A DNA stretch of 57,563 bases, taken from Nostoc linckia z4. GTDB lineage: Bacteria; Cyanobacteriota; Cyanobacteriia; Cyanobacteriales; Nostocaceae. The notes beneath the pieces were generated by a model. That model was not told where the DNA came from. It made no database searches and saw nothing but the letters and a program-made list of their open reading frames with translations. Each line of letters opens with the position of its first letter. Within the stretch, counting starts at the first letter, position 1. The stretch is from the NCBI RefSeq assembly GCF_002608075.1, contig NZ_LAHA01000050.1, forward strand, positions 1 through 57,563, read 5' to 3'. The translations under genes and the position numbers were made by a program. Shown in pieces: positions 8,149 through 15,545 of this stretch.

Positions 8149-8309
8149 TAGATTTTGGATTTTGGATTAGTCAGATTGTTCTGATATTACTAATTAATTT
8201 GAAAAATGATTGCGATAAACGGATCGTCAAAAAGCTTATTTAGTAATTCTTCCATAATCCAAAATCTCAAATCTCAAATCCAAAATCTCAAATCCAAAAT
8301 CCAAAATTG
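8149..8309. repeat. Inverted heptamer repeat arms between kdpA and kdpB
   Basis: A left arm (TTTAGATTTTGGATTTTGGATT, 8149-8169) is complementary to a right arm made of repeated AAATCCA/AAATCTC heptamers (8256-8309). On RNA they could form a long AU-rich stem between the two genes. The right arm runs to within a few bases of the kdpB ATG and leaves no obvious Shine-Dalgarno sequence. Confidence 0.65.
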
Positions 8310-8312
8310 TAT

Positions 8313-10454
8313 ATGCCAATTACTACTAATTCTCCATCGCCCCGTGTTCCTTCAGGAACTCGTGATTCCCGTAAGCACACTCCCAAGGCAGATATGCGGG
8401 GAATTTACAAAAGAGCAATTCGCGAGTCATTTGTCAAGCTCGATCCGCGAATTACTGTGAAAAATCCAGTTATGTTTGTTGTTTGGGTGGGGACAGTTGT
8501 TACCTTTTTAGTCACCCTAAACCCAAATTTGTTTGGCACAATTGAGGCAAATGTCAACCAACAACGTTTATTAAATGGGTTGATTACTTTTATTTTGTTT
8601 TTCACGCTGCTTTTTGCCAACTTTGCAGAAGCTGTGGCTGAAGGACGGGGTAAAGCTCAAGCTGATTCTCTGAGAACGACGCGATCGGATACCATTGCTA
8701 ATAAGATTCTTCCTGATGGTTCCATTGAAAAAGTCAATTCTACCCAACTGCGACGGGGTGATTTGGTAAAGGTAATTGCTAATAATCTCATTCCTGCTGA
8801 TGGTGAAGTCATAAAAGGCATTGGTTCGGTGGATGAGTCTGCAATTACTGGGGAATCTGCCCCTGTGTTGAAGCAACCAGGTACGGATATTGCCAGTTCA
8901 GTGACGGGAGGTACGCGCTTACTTTCTGATGAATTGACCATTAAGATTACCGCCGATCCCGGTCAAGGCTTTATTGACCGCATGATTTCTTTGGTGGAAG
9001 GAGCAAAACGCACCAAAACTCCCAATGAAATAGCCTTGACGGTATTGCTAGCGGTGCTGACACAGGTGTTCTTAATTGTGGTGGCCACTATGCCGCCCTT
9101 TGTGAATTACATTGCCAATTTTATCAGCACTGTATTTAGTGTGGAGGCGGGAAATAGTTTACGTGCCGGTGCTAGCGTGGCGATTTTAATATCGTTACTG
9201 GTAGCTTTAATTCCCACAACTATTGGTGGTTTACTGAGTGCCATCGGTATTGCTGGTATGGACAGAGTTGCCCAATTTAATGTGATTGCTACCTCTGGGC
9301 GAGCGGTGGAAGCTTGCGGTGACATTAATACTTTGGTGCTAGATAAAACAGGAACCATCACCTTGGGTAACCGTATGGCTGATGAGTTTATTCCTTTAGA
9401 TAATCATTCCATCGCAGATGTAGCGCGAGTTGCTTTAGCTGCTAGCTTATTTGATGAGACGCCGGAGGGCAAGTCAATTGTGACATTAGCAGAAAAGTCC
9501 CAGGTTGCGGTGGATTTTAATCTCGAAAAAGCTGAAGGTGTGGAGTTTTCCGCCAAAACCCGCATGAGTGGGACAAATTTACCCGATGGTAAACAAGTCC
9601 GCAAGGGTGCGGTGGATGCCATTAAGGGATTTGTGCGTTCTCGTGGCGGTTATGTCCCTGATGATATCGATGCAGCTTATGAGCGAGTTTCCCGCTTGGG
9701 GGGTACACCTTTAGCTGTTTGCCAAGATGAAAAAATTTATGGTGTAATTTACCTCAAAGATATTGTCAAGCCTGGTTTGCGAGAAAGATTCGACCAACTC
9801 CGCCGTATGGGTGTTCGCACCATTATGCTCACGGGTGATAATCGAATTACCGCTTCAGTAATTGCTCAGGAAGCTGGAGTAGATGATTTCATTGCGGAAG
9901 CAACTCCAGAAGACAAAATTGAAGTGATTCGCTCGGAGCAATCCCAGGGTAAACTGGTGGCAATGACTGGGGATGGTACAAACGATGCGCCCGCCTTAGC
10001 TCAAGCAAATGTGGGTTTGGCTATGAACTCTGGGACACAAGCTGCCAAAGAAGCTGCTAACATGGTGGACTTAGACTCAGACCCCACCAAATTAATTGAC
10101 TTAGTAACTATTGGTAAACAGCTACTCATTACCCGTGGAGCATTAACAACCTTCTCCATTGCCAATGATATTGCCAAATATTTTGCTATTATTCCCACTA
10201 TCTTTGCGGCGGCGGGAATTGGCGCACTTAATATCATGGCACTCAAGAGCGCTCAATCTGCCATTATCTCAGCATTAATTTACAACGCCTTAATTATTCC
10301 GGCACTAATTCCCTTAGCACTTAAAGGAGTAAAATTCTTGCCTCTTTCAGCAGACCAATTACTACGCCGCAACATTTTAATTTATGGTGTGGGAGGTATT
10401 ATTGCTCCCTTTATTGCTATCAAAATTATAGATATCATCTTGCCCTTGTCTTAA
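8313..10454 (+). CDS. kdpB: K+-transporting P-type ATPase subunit B
   Basis: A 713-residue P-type ATPase, the ATP-hydrolysing subunit of the Kdp K+ pump in the plasma membrane. Visible hallmarks are the actuator-loop TGES, the phosphorylation motif DKTGT (Asp344) and the hinge TGDGTNDAPALA. Several membrane segments lie before the actuator domain, between TGES and DKTGT, and at the C-terminus. I chose the ATG at 8313 over a TTG at 8307; a further ATG at 8394 would remove a basic N-terminal extension that looks typical of cyanobacterial KdpB. The following 318-base gap contains a MITE, unusual inside a kdp operon. Confidence 0.96.
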   Translation: MPITTNSPSPRVPSGTRDSRKHTPKADMRGIYKRAIRESFVKLDPRITVKNPVMFVVWVGTVVTFLVTLNPNLFGTIEANVNQQRLLNGLITFILFFTLLFANFAEAVAEGRGKAQADSLRTTRSDTIANKILPDGSIEKVNSTQLRRGDLVKVIANNLIPADGEVIKGIGSVDESAITGESAPVLKQPGTDIASSVTGGTRLLSDELTIKITADPGQGFIDRMISLVEGAKRTKTPNEIALTVLLAVLTQVFLIVVATMPPFVNYIANFISTVFSVEAGNSLRAGASVAILISLLVALIPTTIGGLLSAIGIAGMDRVAQFNVIATSGRAVEACGDINTLVLDKTGTITLGNRMADEFIPLDNHSIADVARVALAASLFDETPEGKSIVTLAEKSQVAVDFNLEKAEGVEFSAKTRMSGTNLPDGKQVRKGAVDAIKGFVRSRGGYVPDDIDAAYERVSRLGGTPLAVCQDEKIYGVIYLKDIVKPGLRERFDQLRRMGVRTIMLTGDNRITASVIAQEAGVDDFIAEATPEDKIEVIRSEQSQGKLVAMTGDGTNDAPALAQANVGLAMNSGTQAAKEAANMVDLDSDPTKLIDLVTIGKQLLITRGALTTFSIANDIAKYFAIIPTIFAAAGIGALNIMALKSAQSAIISALIYNALIIPALIPLALKGVKFLPLSADQLLRRNILIYGVGGIIAPFIAIKIIDIILPLS

Positions 10455-10559
10455 GACTAGTACTCTGGCAACTCAACTTTGCTGAGTTCGGACTGGGAAA
10501 AGGGTAAAGGGGAAGGGGGAAAGAATCAAATTATTCATCCGCCACTCCTATGAAATTCA

Positions 10560-10696
10560 TAGGACTTACGCAAAAGTATGAATAAACTAACCGCAAAGAC
10601 GAGGCAGTGCGTTGGGCGGGTTCCCCGACTTGAAGCAACTGCCGTGCAAAGGGCACGAAGTTATAAGAGTTTGAGAGAGTTCTTGCGTAAGTCCTA
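10560..10696. mobile_element. MITE-like element with TA target duplication
   Basis: A 137-base element with perfect 12-base terminal inverted repeats (GGACTTACGCAA at 10562-10573, TTGCGTAAGTCC at 10683-10694) flanked by TA on both sides. TA duplications are typical of IS630/Tc1-mariner-derived elements. It has no coding capacity and sits between kdpB and the small kdp subunit gene. Confidence 0.8.
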
Positions 10697-10772
10697 ATTC
10701 ATTCTGAATTCTGACTCCTGACTCCTGAATTCTGTTTGATAATTTATTTCTTGAAAAATCCTGAATTCACTT

Positions 10773-11042
10773 ATGAAATTCGTTCATATCCAACACATTA
10801 TTCCCATATTCAAAGTGTCGGAAGTAATAGCTGAAATTTGGTATCAATGGCAAAGACAAAAACTGCCATTGTATTTATTTCTAGCAATGTGCTTCAACTT
10901 AGTGGTTGCACCTGTGGTTTATGCGGCCACAAGCGAACAACTTTCCAAGAGTCAAGCTTGGGGAGTGGGACTGCTAGGAGTGGTGACGGTGGGACTTTCT
11001 ATTTATTTATTTTTTGTGATGTTTGTACCGGAGAAATTTTAA
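10773..11042 (+). CDS. Small Kdp subunit (KdpF/KdpG-type)
   Basis: An 89-residue membrane protein in the kdp operon. The last 30 residues (GVVTVGLSIYLFFVMFVPEKF) match the single membrane helix of KdpF, the small stabilising subunit of the pump; a longer N-terminal part carries another hydrophobic segment. Anabaena kdp operons are described with a small kdpG gene in this place instead of a canonical 29-residue KdpF, and this fits that pattern. Its TAA shares a base with the kdpC ATG (TAATG at 11040-11044), so the two are translationally coupled. Confidence 0.8.
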   Translation: MKFVHIQHIIPIFKVSEVIAEIWYQWQRQKLPLYLFLAMCFNLVVAPVVYAATSEQLSKSQAWGVGLLGVVTVGLSIYLFFVMFVPEKF

Positions 11043-11680
11043 TGAGTTTTGCACGTGAAGCTAGCAGGGCTATTCGTTCTACCTTGGTACTGTGGGTAAT
11101 AGGAGCAATTATTTATCCTTTTTTGATGATTGCCATTGGGCAAATTGCGTTTCCCTTTCAAGCAAATGGTAGCCTACTGACAAATAGTACAGGTGAAGTT
11201 GTCGGTTCTGCGTTGATTGGTCAACCTTTTAGTAGCGATCGCTATTTTAACAGTCGTCCCAGCACCACTAGCTACAGTACTGCCAACCCCAAAAAAGATG
11301 ATGCGGGAATTTTGCAAACTGGAGTTTCCGGTGCTAGTAACTTAGCTCCCAGTAACCCCGCATTATTAGAACGCATCAAAGGAAAAGATGACCCAGACCC
11401 CAGTAAAAAAGTTGAAGGTGATTTTAATCGTCTAAAAACAGCAGGAGTAGAGCCAACTGCGGATCTTGTCTACACCTCTGGTTCCAGCCTTGACCCCCAC
11501 ATCACCCCAAAAGCCGCCAAAGCCCAAATTCCACGAGTCGCCAAAGCGCGAAAAATTGAGCCAAACCAACTGGAAACTTTAATTGCTGAAAACACCGATG
11601 GGCGCTTTCTCGGTATTTTTGGTGAGCCTGGAGTTAATGTTTTGAAGTTGAATTTAGCTTTAGATAAACTCAAGGGATAA
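11042..11680 (+). CDS. kdpC: K+-transporting ATPase subunit C
   Basis: A 212-residue protein with one N-terminal membrane helix (about 13-38) and an exported soluble domain, the layout of KdpC. Family features include GSALIGQPF near residue 60, YFNSRPS, SNLAPSNP and the C-terminal FGEPGVNVLKLNLALD. KdpC stabilises the KdpA-KdpB complex and raises apparent ATP affinity. I placed the start at 11042, coupled to the preceding gene; an upstream in-frame extension overlaps that gene and is spurious. No kdpD or kdpE follows. Confidence 0.95.
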   Translation: MSFAREASRAIRSTLVLWVIGAIIYPFLMIAIGQIAFPFQANGSLLTNSTGEVVGSALIGQPFSSDRYFNSRPSTTSYSTANPKKDDAGILQTGVSGASNLAPSNPALLERIKGKDDPDPSKKVEGDFNRLKTAGVEPTADLVYTSGSSLDPHITPKAAKAQIPRVAKARKIEPNQLETLIAENTDGRFLGIFGEPGVNVLKLNLALDKLKG

Positions 11681-11723
11681 TATCATGAAAATTGCCTAAA
11701 AATTTTATTGGTTCAGGCTTTAG

Positions 11724-11758
11724 CTCTCCGAATTTTAGAAAAATTTGGGGAGTTTTTT
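11724..11758 (+). terminator. Terminator of the kdp operon
   Basis: A stem formed by CTCTCCGAATTTT and AAAATTTGGGGAG (with G-T pairs) is followed by TTTTTT, 43 bases after the kdpC stop. This is a good intrinsic terminator and marks the end of the kdp unit. Confidence 0.75.
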
Positions 11759-11938
11759 GTTGGCAATTATGAATAATATGAATCTTGGATTTTAAAACTA
11801 TATCTCTAAGTATATGCTTTTTAATTATTTAATAGATATATCAATTTATATTTTCTCATAATGCAAAATATATCATCGATCAATCAAATTTTTCTCTAAC
11901 TTGTTGGACAATGTTATTAGAGTTCAATAACAAGTTTT

Positions 11939-12313
11939 GTGTTAACTAACAAAAAAGCTTTAGAACCAAGTTTATTTGGTGTTTTAATCCAAGCAAATAG
12001 TATTTACTGCGGCATTTGTTTAACTGAAATTGAGTTACCAGAAAAATGTGCATTTTTGGGAATTTTAAGAAACAGTAAAGTGATTTCAGTCAGTGATAAT
12101 CCGATTATTTATGCAGGAGATTATATTTTAGCGATCGCAATTCATCCAATGATGGTTCCCGCTCTGAAAGTCACTCTTAAAAAAATCCATTCTCTTTATT
12201 ATTCTTTAAACAATTGCTTATTGGAAGCTCGACCAACAGACAAACAATTTTTCAATTCAGATGATGCAGAATTTATTCTTCCAAAAGAATCTTCATCAGT
12301 CTACCCTGATTGA
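11939..12313 (+). CDS. RCK_C/TrkA_C-domain protein, probable K+-related regulator
   Basis: A 124-residue protein starting at a GTG. Residues about 25-70 (LTEIELPEKCAFLGILRN... YAGDYILAIAIHP) resemble the TrkA_C/RCK_C ligand-binding fold used by K+ channels and Trk/Ktr regulators to sense small ligands. There is no NAD-binding RCK_N domain and no membrane segment, so it would be a stand-alone sensor. It lies 260 bases behind kdpC after a terminator, so it is probably a separate unit, though its position suggests a potassium link. The domain call is moderate and the role is inference. Confidence 0.6.
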   Translation: MLTNKKALEPSLFGVLIQANSIYCGICLTEIELPEKCAFLGILRNSKVISVSDNPIIYAGDYILAIAIHPMMVPALKVTLKKIHSLYYSLNNCLLEARPTDKQFFNSDDAEFILPKESSSVYPD

Positions 12314-12629
12314 AGTTAAACTGATTGCAACGACACATTATGACACCAAATCACGGGATGGAGATATTCCCTTTGTCGCAGTATTTTTAGCCCACATTTC
12401 CTTCATAATTGCTTGGGGGATTGTTGTTTATATTGTTTCATGTTTTTGCAAATCTTTAGAAGATTTTCCAAAAAATAAAGATGAAATAGTCAGCATCAAA
12501 ACCGTACAGCAACATCCCTGTATAAACTGTCATTATTTTCACAAAAATTCTGATCTCAAGTGTGCAGTGCATCCTTCTATTGCTCTGACTAAAGAAGCGT
12601 GGAATTGCTGCGATCGCAAATCTCGATGA
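12261..12629 (+). CDS. Hypothetical membrane protein with Cys-rich tail
   Basis: A 122-residue frame with one membrane helix (about residues 38-62, FVAVFLAHISFIIAWGIVVY) and a cytoplasmic or lumenal tail with seven Cys and several His: CINCHYF, LKCAVHP and NCCDRK. This Cys/His pattern recurs in small cyanobacterial proteins and may bind metal. The start is uncertain: the only usable ATGs (12261, 12264) overlap the RCK_C gene by about 50 bases. Function unknown. Confidence 0.5.
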   Translation: MMQNLFFQKNLHQSTLIEVKLIATTHYDTKSRDGDIPFVAVFLAHISFIIAWGIVVYIVSCFCKSLEDFPKNKDEIVSIKTVQQHPCINCHYFHKNSDLKCAVHPSIALTKEAWNCCDRKSR

Positions 12630-12658
12630 ATGATTTTATTTAGCTGCAATTTTAATTT

Positions 12659-13180
12659 ATGAATCTTATTGTACGACCATTGATTCCGTTGATGTTTATC
12701 TTAGCTCCATCCTTAATTAATCAAGGCAATGATTTGTTGAGACGACATATTATTCAACACCTCCAAGAAACAAGAAATTGTTTTGGTTGTAATTTATCAA
12801 GAGTTAATTTTTCAAAAGCTAATTTACAAGGAATTGATTTGCGATCGGCAAATCTTCAGGGAGCTAAGTTAAAAAACGCTAATCTCCGGTATGCAAATTT
12901 AGAATGGGCAGACCTCCGGGAAGTGAACCTCCAAGGAGCCGATTTAACTGGAGCAAACCTCAAAAATTCATTATTAACTAATGCCAATTTACAACAAGCA
13001 AATCTACAACATTCCAATCTCCAAGGCACTGATTTTAGAAATGCCAATCTTAGTTATGCCAATCTTAGTCAAACTTCCAAAAATAACGATATCCAAAATC
13101 GTAATTCTGTGATTCTCTGCAAAACAGTCATGCCCAATGGAATTAGAACGAATCACTGCTATGAAACCAGCAAAACTTGA
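12659..13180 (+). CDS. Pentapeptide repeat protein with N-terminal hydrophobic segment
   Basis: A 173-residue protein. After a hydrophobic N-terminus (about residues 4-20, possible signal or anchor) come roughly 19 consecutive A(N/D)Lxx pentapeptides from about residue 43 to 140, predicted to form a right-handed quadrilateral beta-helix. The C-terminus carries two Cys (about residues 156 and 168). Pentapeptide proteins are abundant in cyanobacteria and mostly of unknown function. It lies 29 bases after the Cys-rich membrane protein gene and could be co-transcribed with it. Confidence 0.85.
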   Translation: MNLIVRPLIPLMFILAPSLINQGNDLLRRHIIQHLQETRNCFGCNLSRVNFSKANLQGIDLRSANLQGAKLKNANLRYANLEWADLREVNLQGADLTGANLKNSLLTNANLQQANLQHSNLQGTDFRNANLSYANLSQTSKNNDIQNRNSVILCKTVMPNGIRTNHCYETSKT

Positions 13181-13260
13181 TGATTGATATTATGGCTTGA
13201 TTAAACAATCACAAACTACATTTATGGAATACCAAGTAATAACATACACAAAAAAATACC

Positions 13261-13372
13261 ATAGCAATCACATTTCAGTTGTGAATAATGTCGGTGTTGA
13301 CTGTTGACTGTTAACCGTTGACAGTCAACAATTCTAACACCTAATATTTCACAAATTATTTGGGATTGCTAT
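13261..13372. repeat. Small inverted-repeat element, copy 1
   Basis: ATAGCAATC at 13261-13269 and GATTGCTAT at 13364-13372 are perfect inverted ends; a second inner pair (TTGTGAA / TTCACAA) follows at equal distance. The centre holds a GTTGACTGTTAAC/GTTGACAGTCAAC palindrome. A related copy lies at 31216-31320. It fills the gap between the pentapeptide gene and the next small gene. Confidence 0.65.
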
Positions 13373-13422
13373 AGTCCCTAAAATTATCAGGATGATTAAT
13401 TTTCAATTAGGAGCAAAGCAAC

Positions 13423-13644
13423 GTGACACAACTTAATTATGAAGCTAAAAAAAACTTTCTCTACCCTTATAGTCGCTACTACGGTGTAATTACACCAAAC
13501 AATCTCATATTTAATGCCAATTTGCAGGAATTCGCTCAAAAAGTTGGCTACATCAGCAGTTTAGAAACTAATGGCAAACTATCTCCCGAAGAAGCTTTGA
13601 GGAAAATCGAGCTACTTTGGCAACAGTTGAAAGCTAGTAAATAA
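13423..13644 (+). CDS. Small conserved cyanobacterial protein (possibly DUF7219-like)
   Basis: A 73-residue protein starting at GTG, with a GGAGC ribosome site about 10 bases upstream. The sequence (NFLYPYSRYYGVITPNNL, NANLQEFAQKVGYI, NGKLSPEEALRKIELLWQQLK) matches my memory of a short cyanobacteria-specific family sometimes listed as DUF7219. It is soluble and helical with no catalytic motif. It lies 57 bases before the GT-A-like gene. Confidence 0.6.
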   Translation: MTQLNYEAKKNFLYPYSRYYGVITPNNLIFNANLQEFAQKVGYISSLETNGKLSPEEALRKIELLWQQLKASK

Positions 13645-13701
13645 AGTTGTGCAATTCACCCTTTGTTAAATTTTGATTGATTTAGGAAACCAAACAAATT
13701 T

Positions 13702-15162
13702 ATGAGACAAAAAGAAACGATATTTGTGATTCCCACCCATCGATTGAGAGATGTGGCAGAAACTATCGAAAAGTATGATGAAAATTTTTGGATAAATGGT
13801 CATGCTTTAAAAATTATAGTTTTTGATGATTCTACCATTGCCAATCACGAGAAATATTATCCGCTTTTAGAGCAAACTAAAACAGTTAATGATGTATTTT
13901 ATGTAGGGCCATATCAGAAAGAACAATTTATTACATTTTTAAATGAAAGATTGCGCGATCGTAAACTAGAATCCCTGGTGAAAAATTTATTTCGACCCAG
14001 CTATGGCGGTAATCGTAACTTTACCCTCATGTATACCCTTGGACATTTAATGGTCAGTGCAGATGACGATATGCGACCAGATGCATTGATTGAAACTAGT
14101 CCAGAATCTTTAACAGGGGATGAAATTTGTCGAGGTAAACTAATTAAATCTAGTCAACAAGATGGTTTTGTGCATAAATCTTTTGATTTACTCACAGCTT
14201 TTGGTGATGTTCTCGGTCAAAAAGCCAGCCATGTCCCCAAAAATTTTGAAGCTGGAGAATTAATTGTTGATACAGCGATGAATTTAGAAACTAATACTAC
14301 CAAAGGTTACTTTCGAGAAAACAGTCTTTTATTACAATCAGGCAGAGTATTAAATAATGCCATCGTCAAAATTGCCCAAACTTTTCGTACCGGAACTAAC
14401 GATATTGATACACTTGATTTCGTTCACCTGTATCTCAATGATGAAAACCAAATTAGTCCAAATGACCTAAATGATTTTTATATTCTCACTAATTTTAGAC
14501 CTGTGATTACTAACAAAAACTGGAGAATGGATTGTGGGGTCGCTGGATATGACAATCAGCTAGGTTTACCGCCATTTTTCCCAACTCGCCTGAGATTTGA
14601 AGATTATATTTACAGACTTTGGATACAGCAAGAAGGTATTGTGGCTGCACATGTTGATGCTGTTCAAAACCATATTAGAAATAATTACATGCGTAATCCC
14701 CTAGCTAGCGAACTTTTTAATGAAGAAATATGTAGTTTGCTGAAAAAGAAGATTAAAAATAGTGTTTATCATCTTGATGACTTGGGAATCAAGTTTGATT
14801 ACTCTGGCGAGGTTACCTTAGAAGACTCTGAAGAAATATTGCAAAAAATTTCTGCCATCCACACTCAAGTACTCAAAGCTTCCGCATCTGCTCAAAATGA
14901 AGACCGCAAACAGTCTCTTGAGTTGTTTGCAGCAAATTTATCAAGAGTATTTTATGGCTTTGAACCTGACTTTTTTCAGCAAAATGTCTCCAGAATCATC
15001 GACGATGTGATTAGTCAATTTCATGGCTCTTTAGAAATCTGGCCGACTCTCGTGGAAATTTGTTACTTTTATAAAGATAAAAAAGAACTACCGCAAATTA
15101 AAGTCAAAAATAAGAAGCTAAAGTCTAGAAATGGCTCAAAATCTAGCGAAATACCAGCCTAA
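13702..15162 (+). CDS. GT-A-fold glycosyltransferase-like protein
   Basis: A 486-residue soluble protein. The start (ETIFVIPTHRLRDVAETIEK) resembles the first strand and helix of GT-A nucleotide-sugar enzymes, IIVFDDST follows near residue 50, and the metal-binding-like motif is ADDDMRPDA about residues 131-139. GGNRNFTLMYTLGH precedes the DDD motif as in some family-2-like transferases. The C-terminal ~120 residues are helical and end in a Lys/Ser-rich tail. No donor or acceptor can be named and no other polysaccharide gene is adjacent. Confidence 0.55.
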   Translation: MRQKETIFVIPTHRLRDVAETIEKYDENFWINGHALKIIVFDDSTIANHEKYYPLLEQTKTVNDVFYVGPYQKEQFITFLNERLRDRKLESLVKNLFRPSYGGNRNFTLMYTLGHLMVSADDDMRPDALIETSPESLTGDEICRGKLIKSSQQDGFVHKSFDLLTAFGDVLGQKASHVPKNFEAGELIVDTAMNLETNTTKGYFRENSLLLQSGRVLNNAIVKIAQTFRTGTNDIDTLDFVHLYLNDENQISPNDLNDFYILTNFRPVITNKNWRMDCGVAGYDNQLGLPPFFPTRLRFEDYIYRLWIQQEGIVAAHVDAVQNHIRNNYMRNPLASELFNEEICSLLKKKIKNSVYHLDDLGIKFDYSGEVTLEDSEEILQKISAIHTQVLKASASAQNEDRKQSLELFAANLSRVFYGFEPDFFQQNVSRIIDDVISQFHGSLEIWPTLVEICYFYKDKKELPQIKVKNKKLKSRNGSKSSEIPA

Positions 15163-15545
15163 AGATTTTTTAGTGAATTTATAGGTCAGAATTTACGAGA
15201 ATACGATGAATCACAGGTCAATCATAGTAGATTCTGATTTATGTCTACTAAGTATTAAATGGAATTTTTAGGTTAGAAAAGATACTATTTTTTGCCGTTA
15301 ACGGTTAACAGTCAACCGTCAACCGTAAACCGTCAACAATCAACCACCACATGCTGTTGTTTATTTTTTGCACTTGCCAATGCAGCGATCTACAAAACTT
15401 TACGATTCTTCATCCGTAAATCTTCTGTAAGACATAGCTGATGTGACTACAATCTGATAAGATTTCTACCAAGTAGAATAATTGCTTATTCTCTTTTTCT
15501 TGAACCCACTGATTTTGGGTCTTTTTTGGGAAAGGAAAATAAAAA
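15163..15545. other. Intergenic region upstream of the porin gene
   Basis: 383 bases. It contains a GTTAACGGTTAACAGTCAACC-type repeat array (15296-15345) and an AT-rich stretch before the porin start, presumably the promoter. No gene seen. The last bases include a GGAAAGG ribosome site 9 bases before the ATG. Confidence 0.45.

Noticed and set aside
8206..8460. 84-codon frame across the kdpA-kdpB gap
   Set aside because: It is a repeat-derived frame overlapping the start of kdpB in another frame.
10838..11041. Upstream extension of kdpC
   Set aside because: It overlaps the coupled small-subunit gene in another frame; the ATG at 11042 shares a base with that gene's stop.
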